Origin: JBFLXR01 sp040757065
GTDB taxonomy: Bacteria; Pseudomonadota; Gammaproteobacteria; Burkholderiales; Gallionellaceae
Direction: 5' to 3'
Length of the DNA: 64,000 nt
NCBI GenBank assembly: GCA_040757065.1
Contig: JBFLXR010000007.1
Coordinates: forward strand, 59,442 to 123,441
Of the stretch, positions 15,486 through 23,802 are shown piece after piece (the first letter of the stretch is position 1; each line of letters begins with the position of its first letter). The notes beneath the pieces are model-generated. The model saw only the letters and a program-made list of their open reading frames with translations. It did not search any database and had not been told where the DNA came from. Made by a program: the position numbers and the translations under genes.

Positions 15486-15964
15486 TACATGTCCGTTTTG
15501 CGGCGACGTCCCGGCGACTTGCTGACGGCCTCCACGGCGTCGGCAAAATCGCCCACGTCCTGAAAGCTCTTGTACACTGAGGCAAAGCGAATATAGGCAA
15601 CTTTGTCCAGTTTCAGCAGCTCTTTCATCACCATCTCGCCGATCTGGCGCGAACTGATTTCGCGTTCGCCCAAGGCAAAGACTTTCTGCGTGACTTGATC
15701 GATCGCGGCATCCACCAACTCAGTCGGCACCGGGCGCTTATGCAGCGCGCGGGTAAAACTGGTGCGCAGCTTCAGGGGGTCGAAATCGCTGCGCATGCCG
15801 TTCTGCTTGACCACCTGCGGCATGCGCAACTCCACCGTTTCATAGGTGGTGAAACGCTTATCACAAGACAGGCAGCGGCGGCGACGGCGAATGCTGTCGC
15901 CCTCCTCGCTTTCGCGGGTATCCACCACCTGGGTATCCGGCCCCTTGCAGAACGGGCACTTCAT
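15485..15964 (-). CDS. nrdR: transcriptional repressor NrdR
   Basis: A 159-residue zinc-ribbon/ATP-cone regulator that senses ATP/dATP and represses ribonucleotide reductase genes. The zinc ribbon is CPFC (residues 3-6) with CLSC near residue 31, separated by the basic stretch IRRRRR. The ATP-cone follows with VVKQNGMRSDFDPLKL. The neighbourhood glyA-nrdR-ribD is conserved in proteobacteria. The C-terminus is basic (KSPGRRRKTDM). Confidence 0.96.
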   Translation of the reverse strand: MKCPFCKGPDTQVVDTRESEEGDSIRRRRRCLSCDKRFTTYETVELRMPQVVKQNGMRSDFDPLKLRTSFTRALHKRPVPTELVDAAIDQVTQKVFALGEREISSRQIGEMVMKELLKLDKVAYIRFASVYKSFQDVGDFADAVEAVSKSPGRRRKTDM

Positions 15965-15972
15965 CGCTCGTC

Positions 15973-17220
15973 TTAAGCGCCGTAAACCGGGAACTTAGCG
16001 CACATTGCGGTGACTTCTTCCGCCACGCGCGCAATCACCGCCTCATCTGCCGGTGCGTCCAGCACGTCGACGATCAGGTGCGCCAGTTTTTCGGCTTCCA
16101 ACTCTTTAAAACCGCGGGTAGTCATCGCCGGGGTACCGATACGGATGCCGGAGGTCACGAACGGCTTTTGCGGATCATTCGGAATCGCGTTTTTGTTTAC
16201 AGTGATGTGCGCACGACCCAGTGCGGCTTCTGCATCTTTACCGGTCAGGTTCTTGGCGCGCAGATCGACCAGAAACACGTGGCTGTCGGTGCGACCGGAA
16301 ACGATGCGCACACCGCGTTCTTGCAGCACGCGCGCCATCACGCGGGCGTTATCCACCACTTGTTTTTGGTATTCTTTGAATTCCTTGCCCATTGCCTCTT
16401 TGAATGCCACGGCCTTAGCGGCGATCACGTGCATCAGCGGGCCGCCCTGAATACCGGGGAAAATCGCCGAGTTCAGTGCCTTCTCATGCTCAGCCTTCGC
16501 CAGAATAATCCCGCCGCGCGGACCGCGCAGAGTTTTGTGGGTGGTACTGGTCACGAAGTCGGCGATTCCGACCGGACTGGGATAATAGCCCGCTGCAATC
16601 AGACCGGCGTAGTGCGCCATGTCCACAAACAGATAGGCCCCAACGCTGTCGGCAATCGCGCGGAAACGCTTCCAGTCGATCACCAGCGAATACGCAGAGG
16701 CACCGGCCACGATCATCTTGGGCTTGTGTTCGTTCGCCAGACGCTGCACCTCGTCGTAGTCGATTTCTTCTTTGTCGTTCAGACCATAGGTCACAGCATG
16801 GTAAATCTTACCGCTGGCATTTACCGAAGCGCCGTGGGTCAAGTGACCGCCGTGCGCCAGCGACATACCCAGAATGGTATCGCCCGGCTTCAGCATGGCC
16901 ATATACACGCCTTGGTTCGCTTGCGAACCAGAATGCGGCTGCACGTTGGCGTATTCTGCGCCGAACAACTGCTTCACACGGTCGATGGCCAGTTGCTCCA
17001 CCACGTCCACATGCTCGCAGCCGCCGTAGTAGCGCTTGCCGGGATAGCCTTCGGCATATTTATTCGTCAGCTTGCTGCCCTGCGCTTCCATCACTGCCGG
17101 GCTGGTGTAGTTTTCCGAGGCGATCAGTTCGATGTGGTCTTCCTGACGGCGGTTTTCTTCCTGAATCGCGGCCCACAGGTCGGGATCAACTACGGAGAGG
17201 GTATTTTTGTTCGAGAACAT
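15973..17220 (-). CDS. glyA: serine hydroxymethyltransferase
   Basis: PLP enzyme of 415 residues that interconverts serine and glycine and charges tetrahydrofolate with one-carbon units. The PLP lysine is in STTHKTLRGPRGG. YAEGYPGKRYYGGCE, LIASENYTSPAVMEAQGS and FVDMAHYAGL are also intact. I chose the ATG at 17220 (MFSNKNTLSVV), which has GGAAGG 5 bases upstream; the frame is open further upstream but has no better start. It is the promoter-proximal gene of the operon running down to the nuclease gene. Confidence 0.97.
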   Translation of the reverse strand: MFSNKNTLSVVDPDLWAAIQEENRRQEDHIELIASENYTSPAVMEAQGSKLTNKYAEGYPGKRYYGGCEHVDVVEQLAIDRVKQLFGAEYANVQPHSGSQANQGVYMAMLKPGDTILGMSLAHGGHLTHGASVNASGKIYHAVTYGLNDKEEIDYDEVQRLANEHKPKMIVAGASAYSLVIDWKRFRAIADSVGAYLFVDMAHYAGLIAAGYYPSPVGIADFVTSTTHKTLRGPRGGIILAKAEHEKALNSAIFPGIQGGPLMHVIAAKAVAFKEAMGKEFKEYQKQVVDNARVMARVLQERGVRIVSGRTDSHVFLVDLRAKNLTGKDAEAALGRAHITVNKNAIPNDPQKPFVTSGIRIGTPAMTTRGFKELEAEKLAHLIVDVLDAPADEAVIARVAEEVTAMCAKFPVYGA

Positions 17221-17249
17221 GGCAGCCTTCCAAATAACAATGAGAAAAC

Positions 17250-17272
17250 GGTAAAAGGCGCGCATTTTACCA
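17250..17272 (-). promoter_or_regulatory. extended -10 promoter of glyA within a dyad
   Basis: On the minus strand TGG-TAAAAT (17272-17264) fits an extended -10. The element sits in an inverted repeat GGTAAAA (17250-17256) / TTTTACC (17265-17271) with an 8-base loop. The transcript would begin near 17257 and have a leader of about 37 bases. The dyad could be an operator or form a 5' hairpin. Confidence 0.5.
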
Positions 17273-17320
17273 TGCCGGCGGGCCGGACACACGCCGCGCT
17301 AAACACGGCAAAAAACGCCT

Positions 17321-18676
17321 TTACTGACCGGCGACCGTCATGCCCTCGACCAGAATCGAGCCGCAATGACGGGAACCCTGTACCAGTACGTCGCTGCCGA
17401 CGGCCACAATGTTGCGGTAAATATCTTTCAGATTGCCCGCGATGGTAATTTCCTCGACCGGATACTGAATCGCACCGTTTTCCACCCAAAACCCCGCCGC
17501 ACCGCGCGAATAATCGCCAGTCACCGGATTAACGCCTTGGCCCAACAACTCAGTAACCAACAGACCGCGCCCCATTTTTCTCAGCAGCCCGTCGAAATCC
17601 AGCTCGCCCGGTTGCAAAAGCAAATTATGCGTACCGCCCGCATTCCCGGTAGTGCGCAAACCGAGCTTGCGCGCCGAATAGGTACCAAGGAAATAACCCT
17701 GTAACACACCGTTTTCCACCACAGTGCGGCGCTGGGTACGCACGCCCTCATCGTCGAAAGCGCTGCTTGCCATCCCTTTGCGAATATCCGGCACATCGTC
17801 AATGCGCACAATGGGCGAAAACACCGGCTCGCCCAATTTATCGAGCAAGAAAGAAGACTTGCGATACAAACTGCCGCCGCTGACCGCATGCACAAAATGC
17901 CCGAGCAAACTGGCAGCAACCGGCGCTTCGAACAACACCGGCACTTGCATCGTACCGAGCTTGCGCCCGTTCAGACGGCGCACGGTGCGCTGGGTCGCAA
18001 TGCGCCCCACCTCGGCGGCAGAAAGCATATCGGCAGCATTGCGCGCAACCGTGTACCAGTAGTCGCGTTGCATTGCATCGTCCTTACCCGCGATCACTGA
18101 GCAACTGATACTGTGGCGCGAGGTCGGGAAACCGCCCATAAAACCGAGGCTGTTGGCATAAACGAATTGCGACTCCATCAAATGCACAGTCGCCCCTTCA
18201 GAATTGCCGATTCGCTTGTCGGCGTCGAAGGCGGCCTGTTCGCAGGTTTTCGCCAGATCAATTGCCCCCTCCACATCGAGCTGCCAAGGGTGATACAAAT
18301 CCAAATCGGGGAATTCGGTCGCCAGCGTATCGGCATCCGGCAGCCCGGCACAGCCATCTTCCGCGGTATAACGGGCAATCGACAAAGCCGCATCCACCGT
18401 GTCGCGCACGGCCTGCGGCGAAAAATCCGACGTACTGGCATTGCCGCGCCGCTGGCCGAGATACACCGTCACGCCCAATCCTTTGTCGCGGTTGTACTCG
18501 ATGGTTTCCACTTCCTGCTGGCGCACGGTAACCGTTTGACCGAAGCCATCCGACACCTCTGCGGCGCAGGCAGTCGCACCTTGCCGGCGGGCATAATCGA
18601 GCATTTCTTGCGCAATTTGGCGCAAGGTCGTTTCGGAATGAGAAAAGCGTTGAGCGGGCAAATCAGGTGCGTTCAT
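17321..18676 (-). CDS. pmbA: metalloprotease-related protein PmbA/TldE
   Basis: 451 residues, the usual length of PmbA (TldE). This is the partner of TldD in a cytoplasmic heterodimeric protease that processes peptides such as microcin B17 and CcdA. Visible features are VRQQEVETIEYNRDKGLGVTVY, GGSLYRKSSFLLDKLGEPV, and the C-terminal GVNPVTGDYSRGAAGFWVENG with ITIAGNLKDIY. Family knowledge places the zinc-binding HExxxH in TldD, not in TldE, and none is seen here. GGAG precedes the ATG at 18676. tldD is not in the window. The gene is divergent from darP, with overlapping -10-like sequence at 18700-18706. Confidence 0.94.
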   Translation of the reverse strand: MNAPDLPAQRFSHSETTLRQIAQEMLDYARRQGATACAAEVSDGFGQTVTVRQQEVETIEYNRDKGLGVTVYLGQRRGNASTSDFSPQAVRDTVDAALSIARYTAEDGCAGLPDADTLATEFPDLDLYHPWQLDVEGAIDLAKTCEQAAFDADKRIGNSEGATVHLMESQFVYANSLGFMGGFPTSRHSISCSVIAGKDDAMQRDYWYTVARNAADMLSAAEVGRIATQRTVRRLNGRKLGTMQVPVLFEAPVAASLLGHFVHAVSGGSLYRKSSFLLDKLGEPVFSPIVRIDDVPDIRKGMASSAFDDEGVRTQRRTVVENGVLQGYFLGTYSARKLGLRTTGNAGGTHNLLLQPGELDFDGLLRKMGRGLLVTELLGQGVNPVTGDYSRGAAGFWVENGAIQYPVEEITIAGNLKDIYRNIVAVGSDVLVQGSRHCGSILVEGMTVAGQ

Positions 18677-18735
18677 GTACGAGACTCCATAGAAGGCGTT
18701 ATCATAACAGTCTCTACACACACTTTTGCATTGCC

Positions 18736-19263
18736 ATGCACCATCACCCGCAAAACGAAGAATACGACGACGAGCTGGATCAAGAACAAACGATCAGCAA
18801 AACCAAGCGCAAGCAGCAGATGCATGACCTGCGCGATATCGGCGAAGAACTGACTACGCTCAGCAAAGATCAGCTCAAAGAACTCGATCTGCCCGAGAAT
18901 CTGCTCGAAGCGGTCGCCGAATACAAACGCATCAACAAATTCGGCGCACAACGCCGACAGTTGCAATACATCGGCAAGCTGATGCGCGACATCGACCCCG
19001 CCCCGATCATGTCCAAACTCGAAGTCTGGAAAGGCACGTCGCGCGAACACACTGCCTATCTGCACCGACTGGAACGCTGGCGCGACCGCCTGATGGAAGA
19101 TGCCGATGCGCTCACCGAACTGCTGGCGGAGCATCCGCAGGCGGACGCACAGCGTCTGCGCACGCTGATCCGCAATGCGCATAAAGAAAAAGAACAGAAC
19201 AAACCGCCGAAGAGCTACCGCGAAATCTTTCAGGCGTTGCGGGACATTCTGCCTGAATCATGA
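18736..19263 (+). CDS. darP: ribosome biogenesis factor DarP (YjgA, DUF615)
   Basis: A highly charged 175-residue cytoplasmic protein that in E. coli associates with the 50S subunit during maturation. The family signature is KTKRKQQMHDLRDIGEEL, followed by LSKDQLKELDLPENLLEAV, RRQLQYIGKLMRDID and the C-terminal KPPKSYREIFQALRDI. I chose the ATG at 18736, although the frame is open upstream across the pmbA promoter. No clear Shine-Dalgarno is present. It overlaps the esterase gene by 4 bases. The pmbA/darP divergent pair is conserved in proteobacteria. Confidence 0.93.
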   Translation: MHHHPQNEEYDDELDQEQTISKTKRKQQMHDLRDIGEELTTLSKDQLKELDLPENLLEAVAEYKRINKFGAQRRQLQYIGKLMRDIDPAPIMSKLEVWKGTSREHTAYLHRLERWRDRLMEDADALTELLAEHPQADAQRLRTLIRNAHKEKEQNKPPKSYREIFQALRDILPES

Positions 19264-19925
19264 GCGCCACTCTCCCGCACATTCTGCTCGATACGGCACC
19301 CAGCCCGCGCTATTGCGTGATTTGGCTGCACGGGCTGGGCGCTGACGGCGAAGATTTCGTACCGATCGTGGACGAAATGACGCTGCCAACGCCGGTTCGC
19401 TTTATTTTCCCGCATGCCCCAAAACAGCCGGTTACCATTAACGGCGGATTTGTCATGCGTGCCTGGTACGACATCATCGCCAGCGACATCGGTGCGCAGC
19501 AAGACGAAGCCGGCATTCGCGCCTCGCAAGCCGAAATCGAGAAACTGATTGCACAGGAAGTCGCACGCGGCATTCCGCCGGAGCGCATTTTTCTCGCGGG
19601 ATTTTCGCAAGGCGGTGCCATTGCACTGCATACCGGGCTGCGCCACGCTGCCCGACTGGGCGGCATTCTGGCACTCTCCACCTACCTGCCGCTGGCCGAC
19701 ACCTTGCCGGAGGAAGCCAGTGAGGCCGCGCACGCCACGCCGGTTTTCATGGCGCATGGCCGCAGCGACCCCATCGTGCCGTACAGCCTCGGGCATCGCT
19801 CCGCCGAAGCGCTGCGCGGTCTGGGCTATACACTGGAATGGCACGAATATCCGATGCCGCATTCGGTGTGCATGGAAGAGGTGCGCGACATCGAGGCGTG
19901 GCTGGCACAGCGCCTCGCCGGATGA
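19260..19925 (+). CDS. carboxylesterase / acyl-protein-thioesterase-like serine hydrolase
   Basis: A 221-residue alpha/beta hydrolase of the phospholipase/carboxylesterase family. WLHGLGADGEDF forms the oxyanion loop and AGFSQGGAIALHTGL the nucleophile elbow. GRSDPIVPYSLG carries the acid and MPHSVCMEEV the catalytic His. No signal peptide is present. Family members hydrolyse short-chain esters or lysophospholipids; the true substrate is unknown. The ATGA overlaps at both ends show that it is translated with darP and aat. Confidence 0.9.
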   Translation: MSATLPHILLDTAPSPRYCVIWLHGLGADGEDFVPIVDEMTLPTPVRFIFPHAPKQPVTINGGFVMRAWYDIIASDIGAQQDEAGIRASQAEIEKLIAQEVARGIPPERIFLAGFSQGGAIALHTGLRHAARLGGILALSTYLPLADTLPEEASEAAHATPVFMAHGRSDPIVPYSLGHRSAEALRGLGYTLEWHEYPMPHSVCMEEVRDIEAWLAQRLAG

Positions 19926-20632
19926 TTGCATTACTGCACGGCGACACCCCGTTCCCGCCGGTCGAACAGGCGCTCACCGACCCGAACGGGCTGCTCGCGC
20001 TCGGCGGCGACCTCAGCCCGCAACGCTTGCTTGAGGCTTACCGCCGCGGAATTTTCCCCTGGTTTAATCCAGACGATCCGCCGCTGTGGTGGAGTCCCGA
20101 TCCGCGCATGGTCTTGCCGCCGGAAGACTTCAAGATTTCCCGCTCGCTGCGCAAAACCCTGCGCAACAAACTTTACCGGGTGACGTTCGACTGTGCATTC
20201 GAAAACGCGATGCGCGCTTGCGCCGCCCCGCGGGATGCACATGGCGGCACCTGGATCGTCGAAGAAATGGTGCAAGCCTATTGCGCGCTGCACCGGCTTG
20301 GCTACGCCCATTCGGTGGAAGTGTGGATAGACGGCGAACTGGCCGGCGGCCTGTACGGCGTGGCGCTGGGCCGGATGTTCTACGGCGAATCGATGTTCAG
20401 TCGCCGTACCGATGCCTCGAAAATCGCACTGGCTTGGCTCTCGGCGCAATTAAAGCGCTGGCAATTCGGACTGATCGACTGCCAGATGCATACACCTCAT
20501 CTGGCTACGCTCGGCGCACGCACCATGCCGCGCAGCGAATTCGTCCGCCGGGTGGCAGAATTGGTAGAATATCCCCCAGTCGCATCGCCTTGGACTTTCG
20601 ACGAGGATTTGCCGCATGAGCTTGCTGAATGA
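19922..20632 (+). CDS. aat: leucyl/phenylalanyl-tRNA-protein transferase
   Basis: 236 residues. Aat transfers Leu or Phe from tRNA to N-terminal Lys or Arg of proteins and marks them for ClpS/ClpAP (bacterial N-end rule). FPWFNPDDPPLWWSPDPRMVL is the family signature, split here as FPWFNPDD and WWSPDPRMVL. HGGTWIVEEMVQAYCALH and LGRMFYGESMFSRRTDASK follow. The ATG at 19922 overlaps the esterase stop. It also overlaps bpt by 17 bases, so both N-end-rule transferases are made from one message. Confidence 0.96.
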   Translation: MIALLHGDTPFPPVEQALTDPNGLLALGGDLSPQRLLEAYRRGIFPWFNPDDPPLWWSPDPRMVLPPEDFKISRSLRKTLRNKLYRVTFDCAFENAMRACAAPRDAHGGTWIVEEMVQAYCALHRLGYAHSVEVWIDGELAGGLYGVALGRMFYGESMFSRRTDASKIALAWLSAQLKRWQFGLIDCQMHTPHLATLGARTMPRSEFVRRVAELVEYPPVASPWTFDEDLPHELAE

Positions 20633-21356
20633 CATTCCGCTTAGCGCGCTTCAGCTTTACCTGACCGCCCCCTATCCGTGCAGCTACCTGCCGGACCGGC
20701 AAGCACGTTCGCAAGTCGCCACCCCAAGCTTTCTGATTTCTACGCCAGTGTATGCCGAACTGGTGCGGCGCGGTTTCCGCCGCAGCGGCACCTTTACCTA
20801 TCGTCCACGCTGTGACTTGTGCCGCGCCTGCGTGCCCGTGCGTGTGCAAACCGGGGATTTCGCGCCGAATCGCATGCAAAAACGCGCTTGGCGCAAACAC
20901 CAGAATCTGCAAACCTCGCTGCATCCTCTGGAAGACAAACCGGAATATTTCGAGTTGTACAGTCGCTACCAAAAAACACGGCATAGCGATGGCGGCATGG
21001 ATAACGACAACCACGAACAATACCGTAATTTTCTGCTGGAAAGCCACGTCGATTCCATGCTGGTGGAGTTCCGCGAAGACGGCATACTGCGCATGGTCAG
21101 TATCGTCGATATCCTCGACGACGGACTGTCCTCGGTCTACACCTTCTACGACCCGGACGTGCCACAAGCCAGTTTCGGCACCTACAACATTCTGTGGCAA
21201 ATCAGTTTATGCCGTAAAATGCGGCTTCCGTATTTGTATCTCGGCTACTGGATCGCCGAAAGCCGAAAAATGGCCTATAAATCCCTCTACCGTCCCTTGC
21301 AAGCCTTGCAGCAAGGGCGCTGGCAACCCCTGACCGAAGCAGGAACCACACTATGA
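20616..21356 (+). CDS. bpt: aspartate/glutamate leucyltransferase
   Basis: A 246-residue member of the arginyltransferase-like family. The bacterial Bpt form adds Leu to N-terminal Asp or Glu and so feeds the N-end rule pathway. The N-terminal cysteine motif is CDLCRACVPVRV, with PYPCSYLPDRQAR before it. SDGGMDNDNHEQY and the acyltransferase-fold stretch YLYLGYWIAESRKMAYKS follow. Its start lies within the end of aat. The gene joins the next membrane protein at an ATGA overlap. Confidence 0.95.
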   Translation: MSLLNDIPLSALQLYLTAPYPCSYLPDRQARSQVATPSFLISTPVYAELVRRGFRRSGTFTYRPRCDLCRACVPVRVQTGDFAPNRMQKRAWRKHQNLQTSLHPLEDKPEYFELYSRYQKTRHSDGGMDNDNHEQYRNFLLESHVDSMLVEFREDGILRMVSIVDILDDGLSSVYTFYDPDVPQASFGTYNILWQISLCRKMRLPYLYLGYWIAESRKMAYKSLYRPLQALQQGRWQPLTEAGTTL

Positions 21357-22231
21357 TCGTGCGCCTCGCTTTATTCGCTTTCGCCCTGTTCGCCTTGCCG
21401 CCGCTGGCCTTGCTGGTCGCCGGCAGCGAACAGCCCGGCGAAACACTGTATCCGGGCGACGACGCAGCCGCCATGCTGACCGCCATCGCCGCAACCGCCG
21501 TGCTGGGCTGGCTGCTCGACCGTCTGACCTACCGACGCAAAAAGCATAGCCTGCTGCATAGCGAGCGTCGCTACGCGCAATGGCTCGCGACCTGCGGCGC
21601 CATCTTGGGGCCGCTGCTGTCATGGATGAATCTGTATGCTCCGGCCTGGCTGACGGAAACTGCCGGTTTCGTGCAAACGCTGGTACTGAACAGCCTGCTC
21701 GGTGCGGTACTGCTGCCGACTGTGCTGATCCTGCGCAACTGGCTGGGCGGCCTGCCGGGTCTGGTGAAATTCGGTTCGCGCCGCTTCGCGCTGCCGGCTG
21801 TGCAGCCGCAAAGCGCCATTCCGCTGCTGTTGCTGGCCGGGCTTGCCGGACTGCTGGGCGGCCCGGTGCGGCCCGATGCATTGTTTTGGCTGTATTGGGC
21901 TGCCCCGCTCACCTTACTGGTCGCGCTGCAATTAATGTGGCACGAAAACACCGTGTTCGCCGACTTAAAATCCGGCAACTGGCACCGCATCGTGTTGGGC
22001 ACGCTATCCGGCCTGCTGGCCGGCGCAGTCACGCTGACAGCCTATCATCTGGCGGGCGGCAGCCTGATTGCCTTGCTGCCGCGGTGGTCAATCCCGTTCG
22101 GCCTGATGCTGTACGGCCTGCTTTGTCTCCAAATCGGTGACATCGTCGCCGAAAGCCGTCGCGGAAAAAAACGCGGCGAAGTATTTAAAAAGAAATCCTT
22201 CCCGATCCCGGTGGTCGTGAAAAAAGACTAG
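21353..22231 (+). CDS. multi-spanning inner-membrane protein of unknown function
   Basis: A 292-residue hydrophobic protein with about eight predicted membrane segments, including LALFAFALFALPPLALLV, AAMLTAIAATAVLGWLL, LLLLAGLAGLLGG and IVLGTLSGLLAGAVTL. It ends in a basic cytoplasmic tail (SRRGKKRGEVFKKKS). I do not recognise a family. It starts within the bpt stop codon and is 12 bases from pyrD, so it is co-transcribed with both. Composition matches its neighbours. Confidence 0.8.
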   Translation: MIVRLALFAFALFALPPLALLVAGSEQPGETLYPGDDAAAMLTAIAATAVLGWLLDRLTYRRKKHSLLHSERRYAQWLATCGAILGPLLSWMNLYAPAWLTETAGFVQTLVLNSLLGAVLLPTVLILRNWLGGLPGLVKFGSRRFALPAVQPQSAIPLLLLAGLAGLLGGPVRPDALFWLYWAAPLTLLVALQLMWHENTVFADLKSGNWHRIVLGTLSGLLAGAVTLTAYHLAGGSLIALLPRWSIPFGLMLYGLLCLQIGDIVAESRRGKKRGEVFKKKSFPIPVVVKKD

Positions 22232-22243
22232 GAATAATCCCGC

Positions 22244-23260
22244 ATGTATAGCCTGATTCGCCCGCTCGCCTTCGCCCTCGACCCCGAAACCGCTCACCAC
22301 GTTACGCTGGACAGTCTGAAAGCCGCCGAAAAGCTCGGTCTGCTGCCGCTGATGTACCCGCAACCGAAGCATGATCCGCGCACCGTAATGGGATTGCATT
22401 TCCCTAACCCGGTCGGGCTGGCCGCAGGTCTGGACAAAAACGGCGACTGCATCGATGCGCTGGCCGCACTCGGTTTCGGCTTTATCGAAATCGGCACCGT
22501 CACGCCGCGCCCGCAGCCGGGGAATCCGAAACCGCGCCTGTTCCGCTTGCCGGAAGCACAAGGCATCATCAACCGCATGGGCTTCAATAACGCGGGCGTG
22601 GATAAGCTGATCGAAAACGTGCAGCGCGCCAAGTTTCGCGGCATTCTCGGCATCAACATCGGCAAGAATTTCGACACGCCCATCGAACGGGCCGCCGACG
22701 ATTACCTGATCGGACTGCGCAAGGTCTATCCCTATGCCAGCTATGTCACCATCAACATTTCCTCGCCGAACACCAAGAATCTGCGCCAATTACAGGGAGG
22801 CGACGAACTGGATGCGCTGCTCGGGGCACTGAAAACCGAGCAAGCCAAACTGGCTGACATGCACGGCAAATATGTCCCGCTGGCGGTAAAAATCGCGCCC
22901 GATCTGGATCGCGAACAAGTCGCCCAAATTGCAGCTTTACTGACGCAGCATCGCATCGATGGCGTGATTGCCACCAACACCACCCTCTCCCGCGAGGGCG
23001 TGCAGGGCCTGCAGCATGCAGAAGAAACGGGCGGCCTGTCCGGCGTGCCGGTCAGGGAAAAATCGACCGCGGTTATCCGCCAGTTAGCCGCCGATTTGGC
23101 CGGCGCATTGCCGATCATCGGTGTCGGCGGCATTATCAACGGCCGTGATGCTGTAGAGAAAGTCGAAGCAGGCGCAGCGCTGGTGCAAATCTACAGCGGT
23201 ATGATCTATCGCGGCCCGGCCTTGGTCGGCGAGGTATGCGCGGCCTTGCGCAAGAAATAG
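22244..23260 (+). CDS. pyrD: dihydroorotate dehydrogenase (quinone), class 2
   Basis: 338 residues. This is the membrane-associated FMN enzyme that oxidises dihydroorotate to orotate with quinone in pyrimidine synthesis. The N-terminal amphipathic extension (MYSLIRPLAFALDPETAHH) is typical of class 2. FPNPVGLAAGLDKNGD, GFGFIEIGTVTPRPQPGNPKPR, INRMGFNNAG, VTINISSPNT and GVGGIINGRDAVEKVEAGA are intact, with Ser in the ISSPNT loop as the class 2 catalytic base. It is the last gene of the darP-pyrD run and is followed by a terminator. Confidence 0.97.
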   Translation: MYSLIRPLAFALDPETAHHVTLDSLKAAEKLGLLPLMYPQPKHDPRTVMGLHFPNPVGLAAGLDKNGDCIDALAALGFGFIEIGTVTPRPQPGNPKPRLFRLPEAQGIINRMGFNNAGVDKLIENVQRAKFRGILGINIGKNFDTPIERAADDYLIGLRKVYPYASYVTINISSPNTKNLRQLQGGDELDALLGALKTEQAKLADMHGKYVPLAVKIAPDLDREQVAQIAALLTQHRIDGVIATNTTLSREGVQGLQHAEETGGLSGVPVREKSTAVIRQLAADLAGALPIIGVGGIINGRDAVEKVEAGAALVQIYSGMIYRGPALVGEVCAALRKK

Positions 23261-23281
23261 CACGCTGCGCCCAAACAGACA

Positions 23282-23308
23282 GGGCGCTTAAGCGCCCCTT
23301 ATTTATTC
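23282..23308 (+). terminator. intrinsic terminator of pyrD
   Basis: GGGCGC-TTAA-GCGCCC (23282-23297) forms a perfect 6-bp GC stem, followed by CTTATTTATT. It also lies just past the stop of the convergent gene at 23323, so it may act in both directions. Confidence 0.7.
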
Positions 23309-23322
23309 CGTTAACCGCCGAT

Positions 23323-23751
23323 TCAGTGCGGATGTTTCTTGGCGTTTTCAGGATGCGCTGCATGACAGACAGTGTGGAATTCGCGGTCGGATTCCCCGCT
23401 CGGCGGAATATCCGTAAAGACGGGGTGCGCCCGCGTTTCCCGGTGGGCAATCGCTCCGGCGCATTCGTCCTGCTCGAAATAATAGGTTGTCATCACGGCA
23501 ACCTTATGCGACTGACAATCGAACAGCTTTTGCTCTTTCCGGCAAAGATAGCCGCTGCCGTCCGGCAACGTGCGCATATGCTCGAAATCGCTGGTCACCC
23601 ACGCTTCGACATATTTATCCTTATGCACGATGGATTGCTTCTGCACGAAAACCATCACAGCTTGCGTATCCGTGACGATCACACGGTCGTCGCCCGCGTA
23701 CGCTCCGCCGGCAAACAGCGCCGCCAGCAGCGGTAATATTCTTTTTCTCAT
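23323..23751 (-). CDS. small secreted protein, surface-adhesin-E-like
   Basis: 142 residues with a signal peptide (MRKRILPLLAALFAG, cut near AYA/GD). The mature part has alternating strands (AVMVFVQKQSIVHKDKYVEAWV), and three cysteines (YLCRK, LFDCQS, DECAG) that could pair in the periplasm. The layout resembles the surface-adhesin protein E-like family (PF16747), but this is by eye. The tail is His-rich (HTVCHAAHPENAKKHPH). It is convergent with pyrD and 51 bases after the RND gene, so it may be read from the same transcript. Confidence 0.65.
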   Translation of the reverse strand: MRKRILPLLAALFAGGAYAGDDRVIVTDTQAVMVFVQKQSIVHKDKYVEAWVTSDFEHMRTLPDGSGYLCRKEQKLFDCQSHKVAVMTTYYFEQDECAGAIAHRETRAHPVFTDIPPSGESDREFHTVCHAAHPENAKKHPH

Positions 23752-23802
23752 ACCCCTCTCCTCTGGCGGTCTTTGCCGCCTGAGGAGATTCTAACAGGAT
23801 AT

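Noticed and set aside
15965..17320. FMN or glycine riboswitch in front of the rib or glyA genes
   Set aside because: I looked for conserved RFN- or glycine-riboswitch-like pairs in the leaders of glyA and ribB; gaps are too short and no signature is seen.
16078..17448. 456-codon plus-strand frame across glyA and pmbA
   Set aside because: Spans two intact minus-strand genes, with no motif or start signal.
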